Source of the DNA: Siphonodentalium dalli | Taxonomy: Eukaryota; Mollusca; Scaphopoda; Gadilida; Siphonodentaliidae | Direction of reading: 5' to 3' | Length of the DNA: 64,000 nt | Assembly: GCA_032622095.1 (NCBI GenBank) | Contig: CP136068.1 | Location: 54,832,025-54,896,024 of the forward strand | Part shown: positions 1 to 10,898 of the stretch, piece after piece | Layout: each line of letters opens with the position of its first letter | How positions within the stretch are numbered: the stretch's first letter is position 1 | Notes under the pieces: generated by a model | Told to the model about the DNA's origin: nothing | Seen by the model: the letters and a program-made list of their open reading frames with translations, nothing else | Databases searched by the model: none | Program-made: the position numbers and the translations under genes

Positions 1-14
1 TTGGCATTACTCAC

Positions 15-201
15 TGTCATCATCATCGTCTTCTGTGGTGTCACCATAATCCGTCGGAATATCACTTGGTGTTACCCCTGACGGCAGCATCGGTGAAGCA
101 TCCTGGTCATATATCTCATCTGTAACCATAGCGTCCGTGTCTATACCGTTACAAGCCTGCTGACTTTCGGAACACTGTATGTCTGATGAATCAGTATGTT
201 C
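15..201 (-). CDS. GRAMD1: GRAMD1/Aster-like exon, acidic linker after the GRAM domain
   Basis: This is the most downstream exon of the minus-strand gene in the window. On the minus strand it follows the acceptor TTTTCTATGCAG and ends at a good donor, GTGAGT, at 9-14. The frame also reaches a stop at 7-9, but the donor is strong and GRAMD1 proteins continue for several hundred residues, so I treat the exon as internal. It encodes about 62 residues, rich in Asp, Glu, Ser and Thr and ending in a run of Asp. It matches the low-complexity acidic linker between GRAM and VASt in GRAMD1 proteins in character but not in sequence. The join to the previous exon is in phase 0. The VASt domain and transmembrane anchor would lie left of the window. 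If the stop is used instead, the protein would be a short GRAM-only isoform. Confidence 0.75.
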
Positions 202-739
202 CTGCATAGAAAACATTTTAAATTGAACAGATTGCCTTGTATAGTCTTGAGTGACTAATAAAGTTAATGCCTCCAAATGAAGCTACATGATCAAACTAAG
301 TGTGTGAGAACATTAATGTAACTCCATGTAAAACGTTGCTGATACCCTTGATGACTCACACATTAATACCGTGACATTGGTGCTGACAAATTGGCCAGAT
401 ATATCAAATAGTTCATTTTTAATCGAACTTTTATTTTCCAACTATATGGTCCCTATTGACAAGTCATGACATAAAATATTCACCATCACATCCATTTTTT
501 GACACACCAGAAGGTTGCCAAATTATGGCCCTTCATTTATGAATGTATTAGCCGGTTTGTCAGGCTAGATTTGCCCCTGAATTACAACAAATTTTATGTG
601 CAGTTTCTTGCCAAATGGATTGGGGATTTCGCTGTATTTACGAGATGTCATGTTCCCTGAACTATTTTGTTTGTATGATCTAATTAAGAGTCATGACTAA
701 TGTCACTGTCTAATGATGATGGAGACTAGAGTTATTTAC

Positions 740-856
740 CTTCTTATCTTTCTGCTCATCAGGGTCCCACAGCATTTCGTCATCACTGGATGTCAATCCT
801 AGCTCATCACCATAGCTATAGTGTACTAACTTCCAAAACTCCTTCTGGTCCATGGG
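740..856 (-). CDS. GRAMD1: GRAMD1/Aster-like exon, conserved segment after the GRAM domain
   Basis: This exon of 39 whole codons lies between acceptor TTTATTTTCAG and donor GTAAAT on the minus strand. It begins PMDQKEFWKLVHYSYGDELG and then runs into a Ser/Asp/Glu-rich stretch with SSDDEM. Vertebrate GRAMD1 proteins have the same order just after the GRAM domain: a Trp-Leu-Val-His helix, a Tyr-Gly-x-Glu-Leu-Gly-Leu motif, then Ser-Asp-Asp-Glu. It joins in phase 0 to the exons on both sides. A degenerate copy of its first 21 codons lies just upstream at 878-940. Confidence 0.92.
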
Positions 857-877
857 CTGAAAATAAAAATATATCAT

Positions 878-940
878 CAGACCGAGCTCATTGCCATAGC
901 TACAGTTCACTAGCTTCCAAAACTTCTTCTAGTCCAAAGG
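878..940 (-). pseudogene. Degenerate partial copy of the 740-856 exon
   Basis: On the minus strand these 63 bases align codon for codon with the first 21 codons of the neighbouring exon (794-856). FWKLV, SYG and ELGL are kept. The Gln codon of the original is TAG here. No acceptor AG stands directly before it, and the copy runs into the polypyrimidine tract of the real exon. It therefore looks like a small dead tandem duplication inside the intron. Confidence 0.75.
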
Positions 941-954
941 CGGACAGATGGTAA

Positions 955-3900
955 CACCAAATTATTCATAATTGGTTCGTAAGTATTTGATTTGTGGTTG
1001 AGTTGCAGTTGATCAGATTGTGGTTGATCTGACCCTTTAAGCACAATTTCCATCACATTATCCATGACAGTAACAAGAACTGACATTTTAAGTGCCAGTT
1101 TCCACCAAATTATTCATAAGTGGTTGATTGACGGTAAGAAGATCTGACCTGTTATTCATAAGTGGTTGATTGACGGTAAGAAGATATGACCTGTTATTCA
1201 TAAGTGGTTGATTGACGGTAAGTCTTAAGAAGATCTGACCTGTTATTCATAAGTGGTTGACTGACAGTAACAAGATCTGACATTTTAAGTGCCAGTTTCC
1301 ACCAAATTATTCATAAGAGGTTGACTGACGGTAAGAAGATCTGACCTGTTATTCATAAGTGGTTGATTGATGGTAAGAAGATCTGACCTGTTATTCATAA
1401 GTGGTTGATTGACGTAAGTCTTAAGAAGATCTGACCTGTTATTCATTAGTGGTTGATTGACGGTAAGAAGATCTGACCTGTTATTCATAAGTGGTTGATT
1501 GATGGTAAGATCTGATCTGCTATTCATAAGTGGTTGATTGACGGTAAGTCTTAAGACGATCTGACCTGTTATTCATAAGTGGTTGATTGACGGTAAGTCT
1601 AAGAAGATCTGACCTGTTATTCATAAGTGGTTGATTGACGGTAAGTCTTAAGAGGATCTGACCTGTTATTAATAAGTGGTTCATTGACGGTAAGTCTTAA
1701 GAAGATCTGACCTGTTATTCATAAGTGGTTGATTGACGGTAAGTCTTAAGAAGATCTGACCTGTTATTCATAAGTGTTGATTGATGGTAAGAAGATCTGA
1801 CCTGTTATTCATAAGTGGTTGATTGACGGTAAGAAGATCTGACCTGTTATTCATAAGTGGTTGATTGATGGTAAGAAGATCTGACCAGTTATTCATAAGT
1901 GGTTGATTGACGGTAAGTCTTAAGAAGATCTGACCTGTTATTCATAAGTGGTTGATTGATGGTAAGAAGATCTGACCTGTTATTCATAAGTGGTTGATTG
2001 ATGGTAAGATCTGATCTGCTATTCATAAGTGGTTGATCGACGGTAAGTCTTAAGAAGATCTGACCTGTTATTCATAAGTGGTTGATTGACGGTAAGTCTT
2101 AAGAAGATCTGACCTGTTATTCATTAGTGGTTGATTGATGGTAAGAAGATCTGACCTGTTATTCATTAGTGGTTGATTGATGGTAAGAAGATCTGACCTG
2201 TTATTCATAAGTGGTTGATTGACGGTAAGTCTTAAGAAGATCTGACCTGTTATTCATAAGTGGTTGATTGACGGTAAGTCTTAAGAAGATCTGACCTGTT
2301 ATTCATTAGTGGTTGATTGATGGTAAGAAGATCTGACCTGTTATTCATAAGTGGTTGATTGACGGTAAGTCTTAAGAAGATCTGACCTGTTATTCATAAG
2401 TGGTTGATTGACGGTAAGTCTTAAGAAGATCTGACCTGTTATTCATTAGTGGTTGATTGATGGTAAGAAGATCTGACCTGTTATTCATAAGTGGTTGATT
2501 GACGGTAAGTCTTAAGAAGATCTGACCTGTTATTCATAAGTGGTTGATTGATGGTAAGAAGATCTGACCTGTTATTCATAAGTGGTTGATTGATGGTAAG
2601 AAGATCTGACCTGTTATTCATAAGTGGTTGATTGACGGTAAGAAGATCTGACCTGTTATTCATTAGTGGTTGATTGATGGTAAGAAGATCTGACCTGTTA
2701 TTCATAAGAGGTTGATTGATGGTAAGAAGATCTGACCTGTTATTCATAAGTGGTTGATTGACGGTAAGTCTTAAGAAGATCTGACCTGTTATTCATTAGT
2801 GGTTGATTGATGGTAAGAAGATCTGACCTGTTATTCATAAGTGGTTGATTGACGGTAAGAAGATCTGACCTGTTATTCATAAGTGGTTGATTGATGGTAA
2901 GAATATCTGACCTGTTATTCATAAGTGGTTGATTGACGGTAAGTCTTAAGAAGATCTGACCTGTTATTCATAAGTGGTTGATTGACGGTAAGTCTTAAGA
3001 AGATCTGACCTGTTATTCATTAGTGGTTGATTGATGGTAAGAAGATCTGACCTGTTATTCATAAGTGGTTGATTGACGGTAAGAAGATCTGACCTGTTAT
3101 TCATAAGTGGTTGATTGACGGTAAGTCTTAAGAAGATCTGACCTGTTATTCATAAGTGGTTGATTGATGGTAAGAAGATCTGACCTGTTATTCATAAGTG
3201 GTTGATTGATGGTAAGAAGATCTGACCTGTTATTCATAAGTGGTTGATTGACGGTAAGAAGATCTGACCTGTTATTCATTAGTGGTTGATTGATGGTAAG
3301 AAGATCTGACCTGTTATTCATAAGAGGTTGATTGATGGTAAGAAGATCTGACCTGTTATTCATAAGTGGTTGATTGACGGTAAGTCTTAAGAAGATCTGA
3401 CCTGTTATTCATAAGTGGTTGATTGACGGTAAGAAGATCTGACCTGTTATTCATAAGTGGTTGATTGACGGTAAGTCTTAAGAAGAGCTGACCTGTTATT
3501 CATAAGTGGTTGACTGACAGTAACAAGATCTGACATTTTAAGTGCCAGTTTCAACCAAATTATTCATAAGAGGTTGACTGACGGTAAGAAGATCTGACCT
3601 GTTATTCATAAGAGGTTGATTGATGGTAAGAAGATCTGACCTGTTATTCATTAGTGGTTGATTGACGGTAAGTCTTAAGAAGATCTGACCTGTTATTCAT
3701 AAGTGGTTCATTGACGGTAAGAAGATCTGACCTGTTATTCATTAGTGGTTGATTGATGGTAAGAAGATCTGACCTGTTATTCATAAGAGGTTGATTGATG
3801 GTAAGAAGATCTGACCTGTTATTCATAAGTGGTTGAATGACGGTAAGAAGATCTGACCTGTTATTCATAAGTGGTTGAATGACGGTAAGAAGATCTGACC

Positions 3901-4388
3901 TGTTATTCATTAGTGGTTGACTGACGGTAAGAAGATCTGACCTGTTATTCATAAGTGGTTGAATGACGGTAAGAAGATCTGACCTGTTATTCATAAGTGG
4001 TTCATTGATGGTCAGAAGATCTGACCTGTTATTCATAAGAGGTTGATTGACGGTAAGAAGATCTGACCTGTTATTCATAAGTGGTTGAATGACGGTAAGA
4101 AGATCTGACCTGTTATTCATAAGTGGTTCATTGATGGTCAGAAGATCTGACCTGTTATTCATAAGAGGTTGATTGACGGTAAGAAGATCTGACCTGTTAT
4201 TCATAAGTGGTTGATTGATGGTAAGATCTGATCTGCTATTCATAAGTGGTTGACTGACAGTAACAAGATCTGACATTTTAAGTGCCAGTTTCCACCAAAT
4301 TATTCATAAGAGGTTGACTGACGGTAAGAAGATCTGACCTGTTATTCATTAGTGGTTGATTTGACGGTAAGAAGATCTGACCTGTTGC
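955..4388. repeat. Minisatellite with 42-bp and 49-bp units
   Basis: A tandem array of roughly 70-75 units lies inside the intron of the GRAMD1-like gene. The 42-bp core reads GATCTGACCTGTTATTCATA followed by AGTGGTTGATTGACGGTAAG and AA. The 49-bp variant has seven extra bases, TCTTAAG, after GGTAAG. Rarer longer units with a 'cattttaagtgccagtttc' segment occur near 1065-1110, 1270-1310, 3530-3570 and 4270-4305. The first 130 bases are degenerate. Because 42 is a multiple of three, the minus strand gives open frames of a 14-residue repeat (MNNRSDLLTINQPL), the longest 210 residues at 3644-4276. I regard these as by-products of the repeat, not genes. Confidence 0.97.
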
Positions 4389-4518
4389 CACTTGGGAGTA
4401 TTTGTTGACCTATGTATTCTTTAGTGAATTCCACTATTTCATTGTCATGACATCTCCGAGAAGAAAGGTCAAAAACGAAAGAAACTTAATCTAAGAAGAT
4501 GTCTCTCTATATAGATAC

Positions 4519-4695
4519 CTGATCGGTCTTGGCATTTTGCCAGATTTGGACGAGCATCATATGCGTCTTGTCTCTGGCAGCAAATGATGTGATGAAGTAT
4601 TTATCTTTATCTGTCGTGATCTGAACGGCGTTAGGAATAACTCGAGCTGTCTTCTCCTTTGTTATTGCCGTCACTTCTTTGAAAGGTATGGTGAG
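4519..4695 (-). CDS. GRAMD1: GRAMD1/Aster-like exon, C-terminal half of the GRAM domain
   Basis: This exon of 59 whole codons lies between acceptor TTTATAATTCACAG and donor GTATCT on the minus strand. It begins LTIPFKEVTAITKEKTARVI and continues with PNAVQITTD, a FITSFAARDKT segment and ending LVQIWQNAKTDQ. This is the most diagnostic part of the GRAM fold in GRAMD1A/B/C: the TKEKTAR-(L/V)-IPNA block and the F-x-SF-x-ARD motif. GRAMD2 proteins differ here, so GRAMD1 is favoured. GRAM domains of this family bind acidic phospholipid and cholesterol and bring the ER protein to the plasma membrane. Both joins are in phase 0. The exon is flanked by two large minisatellites. Confidence 0.97.
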
Positions 4696-5258
4696 CTGTG
4701 AATTATAAACCAAATATACAAAATTTAAACATAACATGCAGATGGGCATTCTTCTTGTCTGTAGACTTGTTTCCTTTATTCTTCAGCAGCCAGTGACTCT
4801 GTTAGAATAAAAAATGTTAAAGAAGAAATTCCATCATGTACTTCAACTTGTCAACTCTAATGGAATAGATGCACATCTTTTCAATGTAAAGTATGTGCCT
4901 TTCCATAGATCACATAATATTAATGCACTATTCAATAATACAATGAGAAATAGTCATGCTATGAGTATTGAACACATTGTCTATGTACAATATTTTGGTA
5001 GCCAACTACCCTTTACAGTAATATCCCATCATGGACATTTGCGTCAACAGAAAATATATGAATAAGTTAACTTTTCACCCCTGAAGATTATGGATGAAAG
5101 CAATGTGCAAAGAGAGCCATGAGTTGGATCTTCATTCACCACCATGATCTGGCACATTTGAAAACTGAATGATAGCGCAGCATAAGAAGTAATTTTGATG
5201 TGATGTGTTAGTTCAGATTTTTTTTTATGAATAATTATGGAGGTCAGGTTCAACAGAA
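4696..5258. other. Intron, nothing recognised
   Basis: This intronic sequence lies between the exon and the 35-bp minisatellite. Short open frames on either strand have no recognisable domains. I see no RNA gene, transposon end or repeat. Confidence 0.6.
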
Positions 5259-5260
5259 CA

Positions 5261-8200
5261 TCAGAAGTCGCTGATGTAATAATAGGTTAACCAGGTCTGA
5301 AGTCGCTGATGTAATAATAGGTTAACCAAGTCAGAAGTCACTGATGTAATAATAGGTTAACCAAGTCAGAAGATGCTGATGTAATAATAGGTTAACCAGG
5401 TCAGAAGTCGCTGATGTAATAATAGGTTAACCAGGTCAGAAGACGCTGATGTAATAATAGGTTAACCAGGTCAGAAGTCGCTGATGTAATAATAGGTTAA
5501 CCAAGTCAGAAGTCACTGATGTAATAATAGGTTAACCAGGTCAGAAGTCGCTGATGTAATAATAGGTTAACCAGGTCAGAAGACTCTGATGTAATAATAG
5601 GTTAACCAAGTCAGAAGTCGCTGATGTAATAATAGGTTAACCAGGTCAGAAGTCGCTGATGTAATAATAGGTTAACCAGGTCAGAAGTCGCTGATGTAAT
5701 AATATGTTAACCAGGTCAGAAGTCGCTGATGTAATAATAGGTTAACCAAGTCAGAAGTCACTGATGTAATAATAGGTTAACCAGGTCAGAAGTCGCTGAT
5801 GTAATAATAGGTTAACCAAGTCAGAAGTCGCTGATGTAATAATAGGTTAACCAGGTCAGAAGTCGCTGATGTAATAATAGGTTAACCAAGTCAGAAGTCG
5901 CTGATGTAATAATAGGTTAACCAGGTCAGAAGTCGCTGATGTAATAATAGGTTAACCAAGTCAGAAGTCGCTGATGTAATAATAGGTTAACCAGGTCAGA
6001 AGTCGCTGATGTAATAATAGGTTAACCAAGTCAGAAGTCGCTGATGTAATAATAGGTTAACCAGGTCAGAAGTCGCTGATGTAATAATAGGTTAACCAAG
6101 TCAGAAGTCGCTGATGTAATAATAGGTTAACCAGGTCAGAAGTCGCTGATGTAATAATAGGTTAACCAAGTCAGAAGTCCCTGATGTAATAATAGGTTAA
6201 CCAGGTCAGAAGTCGCTGATGTAATAATAGGTTAACCAGGTCAGAAGTCGCTGATGTAATAATAGGTTAACCAAGTCTGAAGTCGCTGATGTAATAATAG
6301 GTTAACCAGGTCAGAAGTCGCTGATGTAATAATAGGTTAACCAGGTCAGAAGACGCTGATGTAATAATAGGTTAACCAGGTCAGAAGTCGCTGATGTAAT
6401 AATAGGTTAACCAGGTCAGAAGTCGCTGATGTAATAATAGGTTAACCAAGTCTGAAGTCGCTGATGTAATAATAGGTTAACCAGGTCTGAAGTCGCTGAT
6501 GTAATAATAGGTTAACCAGGTCAGAAGACGCTGATGTAATAATAGGTTAACCAGGTCAGAAGTCGCTGATGTAATAATAGGTTAACCAGGTCAGAAGTCA
6601 CTGATGTAATAATAGGTTAACCAGGTCAGAAGTCGCTGATGTAATAATAGGTTAACCAGGTCAGAAGTCGCTGATGTAATAATAGGTTAACCAGGTCAGA
6701 AGTCGCTGATGTAATAATAGGTTAACCAGGTCAGAAGTCGCTGATGTAATAATAAGTTAACCAGGTCAGAAGTCGCTGATGTAATAATAGGTTAACCAGG
6801 TCAGAAGTCACTGATGTAATAATAGGTTAACCAAGTCAGAAGTCGCTGATGTAATAATAGGTTAACCAGGTCAGAAGTCGCTGATGTAATAATAGGTTAA
6901 CCAGGTCAGAAGTCACTGATGTAATAATAGGTTAACCAAGTCAGAAGTCGCTGATGTAATAATAGGTTAACCAGGTCAGAAGTCACTGATGTAATAATAG
7001 GTTAACCAAGTCAGAAGTCGCTGATGTAATAATAGGTTAACCAGGTCAGAAGTCGCTGATGTAATAATAGGTTAACCAAGTCAGAAGTCACTGATGTAAT
7101 AATAGGTTAACCAAGTCAGAAGTCGCTGATGTAATAATAGGTTAACCAGGTCAGAAGACGCTGATGTAATAATAGGTTAACCAAGTCAGAAGTCGCTGAT
7201 GTAATAATAGGTTAACCAGGTCTAAAGTCGCTGATGTAATAATAGGTTAACCAGGTCAGAAGTCGCTGATGTAATAATAGGTTAACTAGGTCTGAAGTCG
7301 CTGATGTAATAATAGGTTAACCAGGTCAGAAGTCGCTGATGTAATAATAGGTTAACCAAGTCAGAAGTCGCTGATGTAATAATAGGTTAACCAAGTCAGA
7401 AGTCGCTGATGTAATAATAGGTTAACCAGGTCTGAAGTCGCTGATGTAATAATAGGTTAACCAGGTCTGAAGTCGCTGATGTAATAATAGGTTAACCAGG
7501 TCAGAAGTCGCTGATGTAATAATAGGTTAACCAGGTCAGAAGTCGCTGATGTAATAATAGGTTAACCAGGTCAGAAGTCGCTGATGTAATAATAGGTTAA
7601 CCAAGTCAGAAGTCTCTGATGTAATAATAGGTTAACCAGGTCTGAAGTCGCTGATGTAATAATAGGTTAACCAGGTCAGAAGTCGCTGATGTAATAATAG
7701 GTTAACCAAGTCAGAAGTCTCTGATGTAATAATAGGTTAACCAGGTCTGAAGTCGCTGATGTAATAATAGGTTAACCAGGTCTGAAGACGCTGATGTAAT
7801 AATAGGTTAACCAGGTCTGAAGTCGCTGATGTAATAATAGGTTAACCAGGTCTGAAGTCGCTGATGTAATAATAGGTTAACCAGGTCTGAAGACGCTGAT
7901 GTAATAATAGGTTAACCAGGTCTGAAGTCGCTGATGTAATAATAGGTTAACCAGGTCTGAATTCGCTGATGTAATAATAGGTTAACCAGGTCTGAAGTCG
8001 CTGATGTAATAATAGGTTAACCAGGTCTGAAGACGCTGATGTAATAATAGGTTAACCAGGTCTGAAGTCGCTGATGTAATAATAGGTTAACCAGGTCTGA
8101 AGTCGCTAATGTAATAATAGGTTAACCAGGTCAGAAGTCGCTGATGTAATAATAGGTTAACCAGGTCAGAAGTCGCTGATGTAATAATAGGTTAACCAGG

Positions 8201-8481
8201 TCTGAAGTCGCTGATGTAATAATAGGTTAACCAGGTCTGAAGTCACTGATGTAATAATAGGTTAACCAGGTCAGAAGTCGCTGATGTAATAATAGGTTAA
8301 CCAAGTCTGAAGTCGCTGATGTAATAATAGGTTAACCAGGTCAGAAGTCGCTGATGTAATAATAGGTTAACCAGGTCAGAAGACGCTGATGTAATAATAG
8401 GTTAACCAGGTCAGAAGTCGCTGATGTAATAATAGGTTAACCAGGTCAGAAGTCGCTGATGTAATAATAGGTTAACCAGGT
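5261..8481. repeat. 35-bp minisatellite, about 92 copies
   Basis: This very regular intronic array has the 35-bp unit GTCGCTGATGTAATAATAGG followed by TTAACCAGGTCAGAA. Variation is limited to a few positions: A or G in CCA(A/G)GTC, A or T in TC(A/T)GAAG, T or A before the following C, and the base before CTGATG. The unit length is almost invariant across 3.2 kb. Each unit carries GTTAAC and in-frame stops, so no open frame spans it. Confidence 0.98.
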
Positions 8482-8951
8482 AAAAGCCAACTCAAGTAGA
8501 AATGAAAGAAAATGAGTTAAAACAATATAATTATGACATAGCATTGATGTACCTCATATCAGTGAGCCATGTGAACAGTCAATACTAACATTATCTGACA
8601 GTCGTGCCATTTTCATAGCTGAATATCATATACACTTAACTCCCCCCCCCCATCCCACCCCCTCCACCTCTGCACATCACCCTTCTGTACGTGTACACTT
8701 GCCCTTATTTGTTGTAGCACCACATTACTATAAGTGAAACATGATTGTTATAATATATTACCATAACTTGGCATAAGGGCCCTGAACTACAACATATGCT
8801 TTGGTGGGATCCTGTTATAGTATTTATAATATATGTTTTTTATTCTCAAATGAATTATATCGAATTTTAATTTGCTAATGGATTGGCAGCATATGCACGT
8901 CGTAGAATGTGAATGAAGTCTTAGTCAATGTTACCAATATTACCAGTAATA
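8482..8951. other. Intron, unique AT-rich sequence
   Basis: No coding region or mobile-element end was seen. A pyrimidine stretch with a C run lies at 8641-8675. Confidence 0.6.
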
Positions 8952-10345
8952 ACAAGAGGTTGCACCTCGTGTGTTGACATCCCCCATGCTGCCAAATTGA
9001 AACATGGGTTGGCTGGTACCAAAGTTTAATATAAACAAAACATAAATAACTCTTGAAGTGAAAATGCAAAATTCACCAACATTAATTGCAAAAAGGCCTC
9101 ATAATGGCAAATATCCATAACAAATATTATTGAGATCCTATAATCAATGGCTTTGAAACTCAGGTGAAGAGACAAAAAAAACATTATTTCAAGGAAAAGA
9201 AAGAAGGAAAATTCTAGAATGGAAATGTCATAGGGCAGTTCTTTAACAGCGCTCCCGATGAGGAACCTCCATAACAAATTTCATTGAGATCCAATAAACA
9301 ATTACAGATATCTGTGTGGGTGGATCAAAAACCAAGATTTCCATATAAACAAAGGAAATCTCCTGGATGGAAACTTTAAAAGTCATTGGCCCTTGTTTAG
9401 AAAACAGTTATGATGGTAAACCTTCATATCAAATTTCATTCAGATCCAATAACACATGGCTGAGATTATGCCCGGACGGACAACTATTTCCAGATAAAAC
9501 TAGAGATGGGCCTGTCCCAGATGGGACTAAGGTATACCCCCGTATTTAATGTGTAATTCCAATGAAGTAACCATTACCATATATTGGAATTGTCAACAGT
9601 GTCCCCGGAAACATACTCCAAATCACAGGTGCAGAGGTTCACATGATGATTGACCTTGTAGCAAATTTGATTCAAATTGAACACATGTTCCCATGATGAT
9701 TGACCCCTGTAGCAAATTGGATTCAAATTGAACAAGAAATTTCTGAGAAAACATCCGGACAAAACTCAAGACAAAATTATGCATATTGAGAAAAATTTCT
9801 AAGTTGAAAAAGGGGGATTCTCCACAAGAAAAAGTCTGATGGACCTCATAATCACAGGGCCACAGGTTCCCATGACACTAAATAACTGTGCCAAGTTAAA
9901 ACAAAATTAACCGAAAAATGTATGAGTAAAAGCTCGGACAAAATTAAGCACCTTAACAAAAAAATTTAAGTCGAAAAATGGGGATAACTCCACGCAAAAG
10001 AAGTCGTACGGAACTCATAATCTCAGGTGCACAGGTTCCCATGGTACTAAATATCTGTGCCAAGTTTCAACATAATTGACCGAAAAATGTATGAATAAAA
10101 GTTCGGACAAAATTGTGTACATGGCTAGACAGATAGCTAGACATTTGTTCCAGTATAACCCCCCCCCCCACAACTCATTGCGGGGGTATAAGAAGATGGA
10201 TAACTCTTGAACGGAATATGTAAACATTGTCATTGGGGCCTCTTTGAAAGTACTCTGGATGCTGAACACTCATTTCCAAATTTAATTGAGATCCAAAAAC
10301 CCATGGACATTGACACTCAATCCAGTATACAGTATATGGGGGTAC
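8952..10345. mobile_element. Tandem-repeat element, family 5, split by a family 1 insertion
   Basis: Diverged units of about 150 bp share 'ccataacaaatttcattgag' and 'gagatccaat' (9115-9145, 9265-9300, 9420-9455, 10285-10300), with a GGACGGACAAC tract near 9474. A small 5' hairpin, GAGGT-TGC-ACCTC, sits at 8956-8968. CATCCCCCAT just after it (8978-8987) is mirrored by ATGGGGG at 10336-10342. A family 1 element (about 9504-10190) interrupts it. A related fragment lies at 24365-24560. The outer limits are approximate. Confidence 0.6.
9504..10190. mobile_element. Hairpin-ended tandem-repeat element, family 1, copy 1
   Basis: The 5' hairpin GTCCCA-GA-TGGGAC is at 9514-9527 and is followed by TATACCCCC at 9533-9541. 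The body has units of about 140 bp with 'cacaggttcccatg', 'gtgccaag', 'ccgaaaaatgtatga' and 'agtcgaaaaa'. It ends in an imperfect C-run/G-run hairpin whose distal arm GGGGGTATA (10182-10190) is the reverse complement of the 5' motif. It is inserted in the family 5 element. Other copies are at 40363-43577 and 47680-48442. Confidence 0.75.
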
Positions 10346-10673
10346 ATGTATAATAAAGTTCTTTTCTTAGGCTTTTTATATATATTTATTATAGTATATG
10401 AATATTGATAGTAATTGATTTGTTGCCTTTTGTTGGTTATTGTCCTGCACCATCATGACAAATTTATTTTGTTCACATTTAGTGCTGCCAGGGGCATATT
10501 TTCAGAATGAAAATATTCCATATATGGTCATAAGGAATGTCAAAACAAAAAAATAAATTAATTTCTGCCCACCCGCCTCTTCATTTTTTCCCCCAAATGT
10601 TACCAGAAACATGACTCTTTTTTCTTAGGCCTTACTCACAAAGAAATGCAAGCTACAAACGTTACATACTTAC
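10346..10673. other. Intron, nothing recognised
   Basis: AT-rich intronic sequence just downstream (in gene sense) of the 10674-10777 exon. No repeat or open frame of note was seen. Confidence 0.55.
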
Positions 10674-10777
10674 CACAGTTTGCCAGCTGAATATGTTGGC
10701 ATAGAAACAAATATGATTTTGCGAGACAAACATCCTCCCATGATGCAGTATGTCCTTCTGGAGTGCACACGAGTAAT
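10674..10777 (-). CDS. GRAMD1: GRAMD1/Aster-like exon, central GRAM domain
   Basis: This 104-bp exon lies between acceptor ATATTCTGCAG and donor GTAAGT on the minus strand. It starts in phase 1, with two bases finishing an Asp codon, and ends on a codon boundary. It encodes [20 protein letters not shown] followed by [14 protein letters not shown]. The YSCALQ-x-DIL-x-x-GR block and the ICFY-x-NIF-x-W motif are hallmarks of the first strands of the GRAM (PH-like) domain in GRAMD1 proteins. Splicing to the 4519-4695 exon restores the usual continuous order through the TKEKTAR block. Confidence 0.97.
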
Positions 10778-10889
10778 CTGCAGAATATAAGATATGTCAG
10801 TCAAGTTGTTAGAGGAGTCTAGTTCACTGACCTCAAAAAACCTAAGGTACTAGTACTGTTCACACATGCTACACTGTCCGCCAGTTATC

Positions 10890-10898
10890 GATCTAAGC
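10890..10898. repeat. 9-bp target site duplication, left copy
   Basis: GATCTAAGC directly abuts the left end of the 10899-13587 element and is repeated exactly at 13588-13596. Confidence 0.9.

Noticed and set aside
7-9. Stop codon as the true end of the GRAMD1-like protein
   Set aside because: A strong GTGAGT donor lies six bases earlier, and the family continues with a VASt domain. A short isoform remains possible.
3644-4276. A 210-residue open frame of 14-residue repeats on the minus strand
   Set aside because: It exists only because the minisatellite unit is 42 bp. It is bounded by repeat variants and has no splice context or domain.
5261-8481. Possible CRISPR array
   Set aside because: The repeats are directly adjacent 35-bp units without distinct spacers, and the context is eukaryotic.
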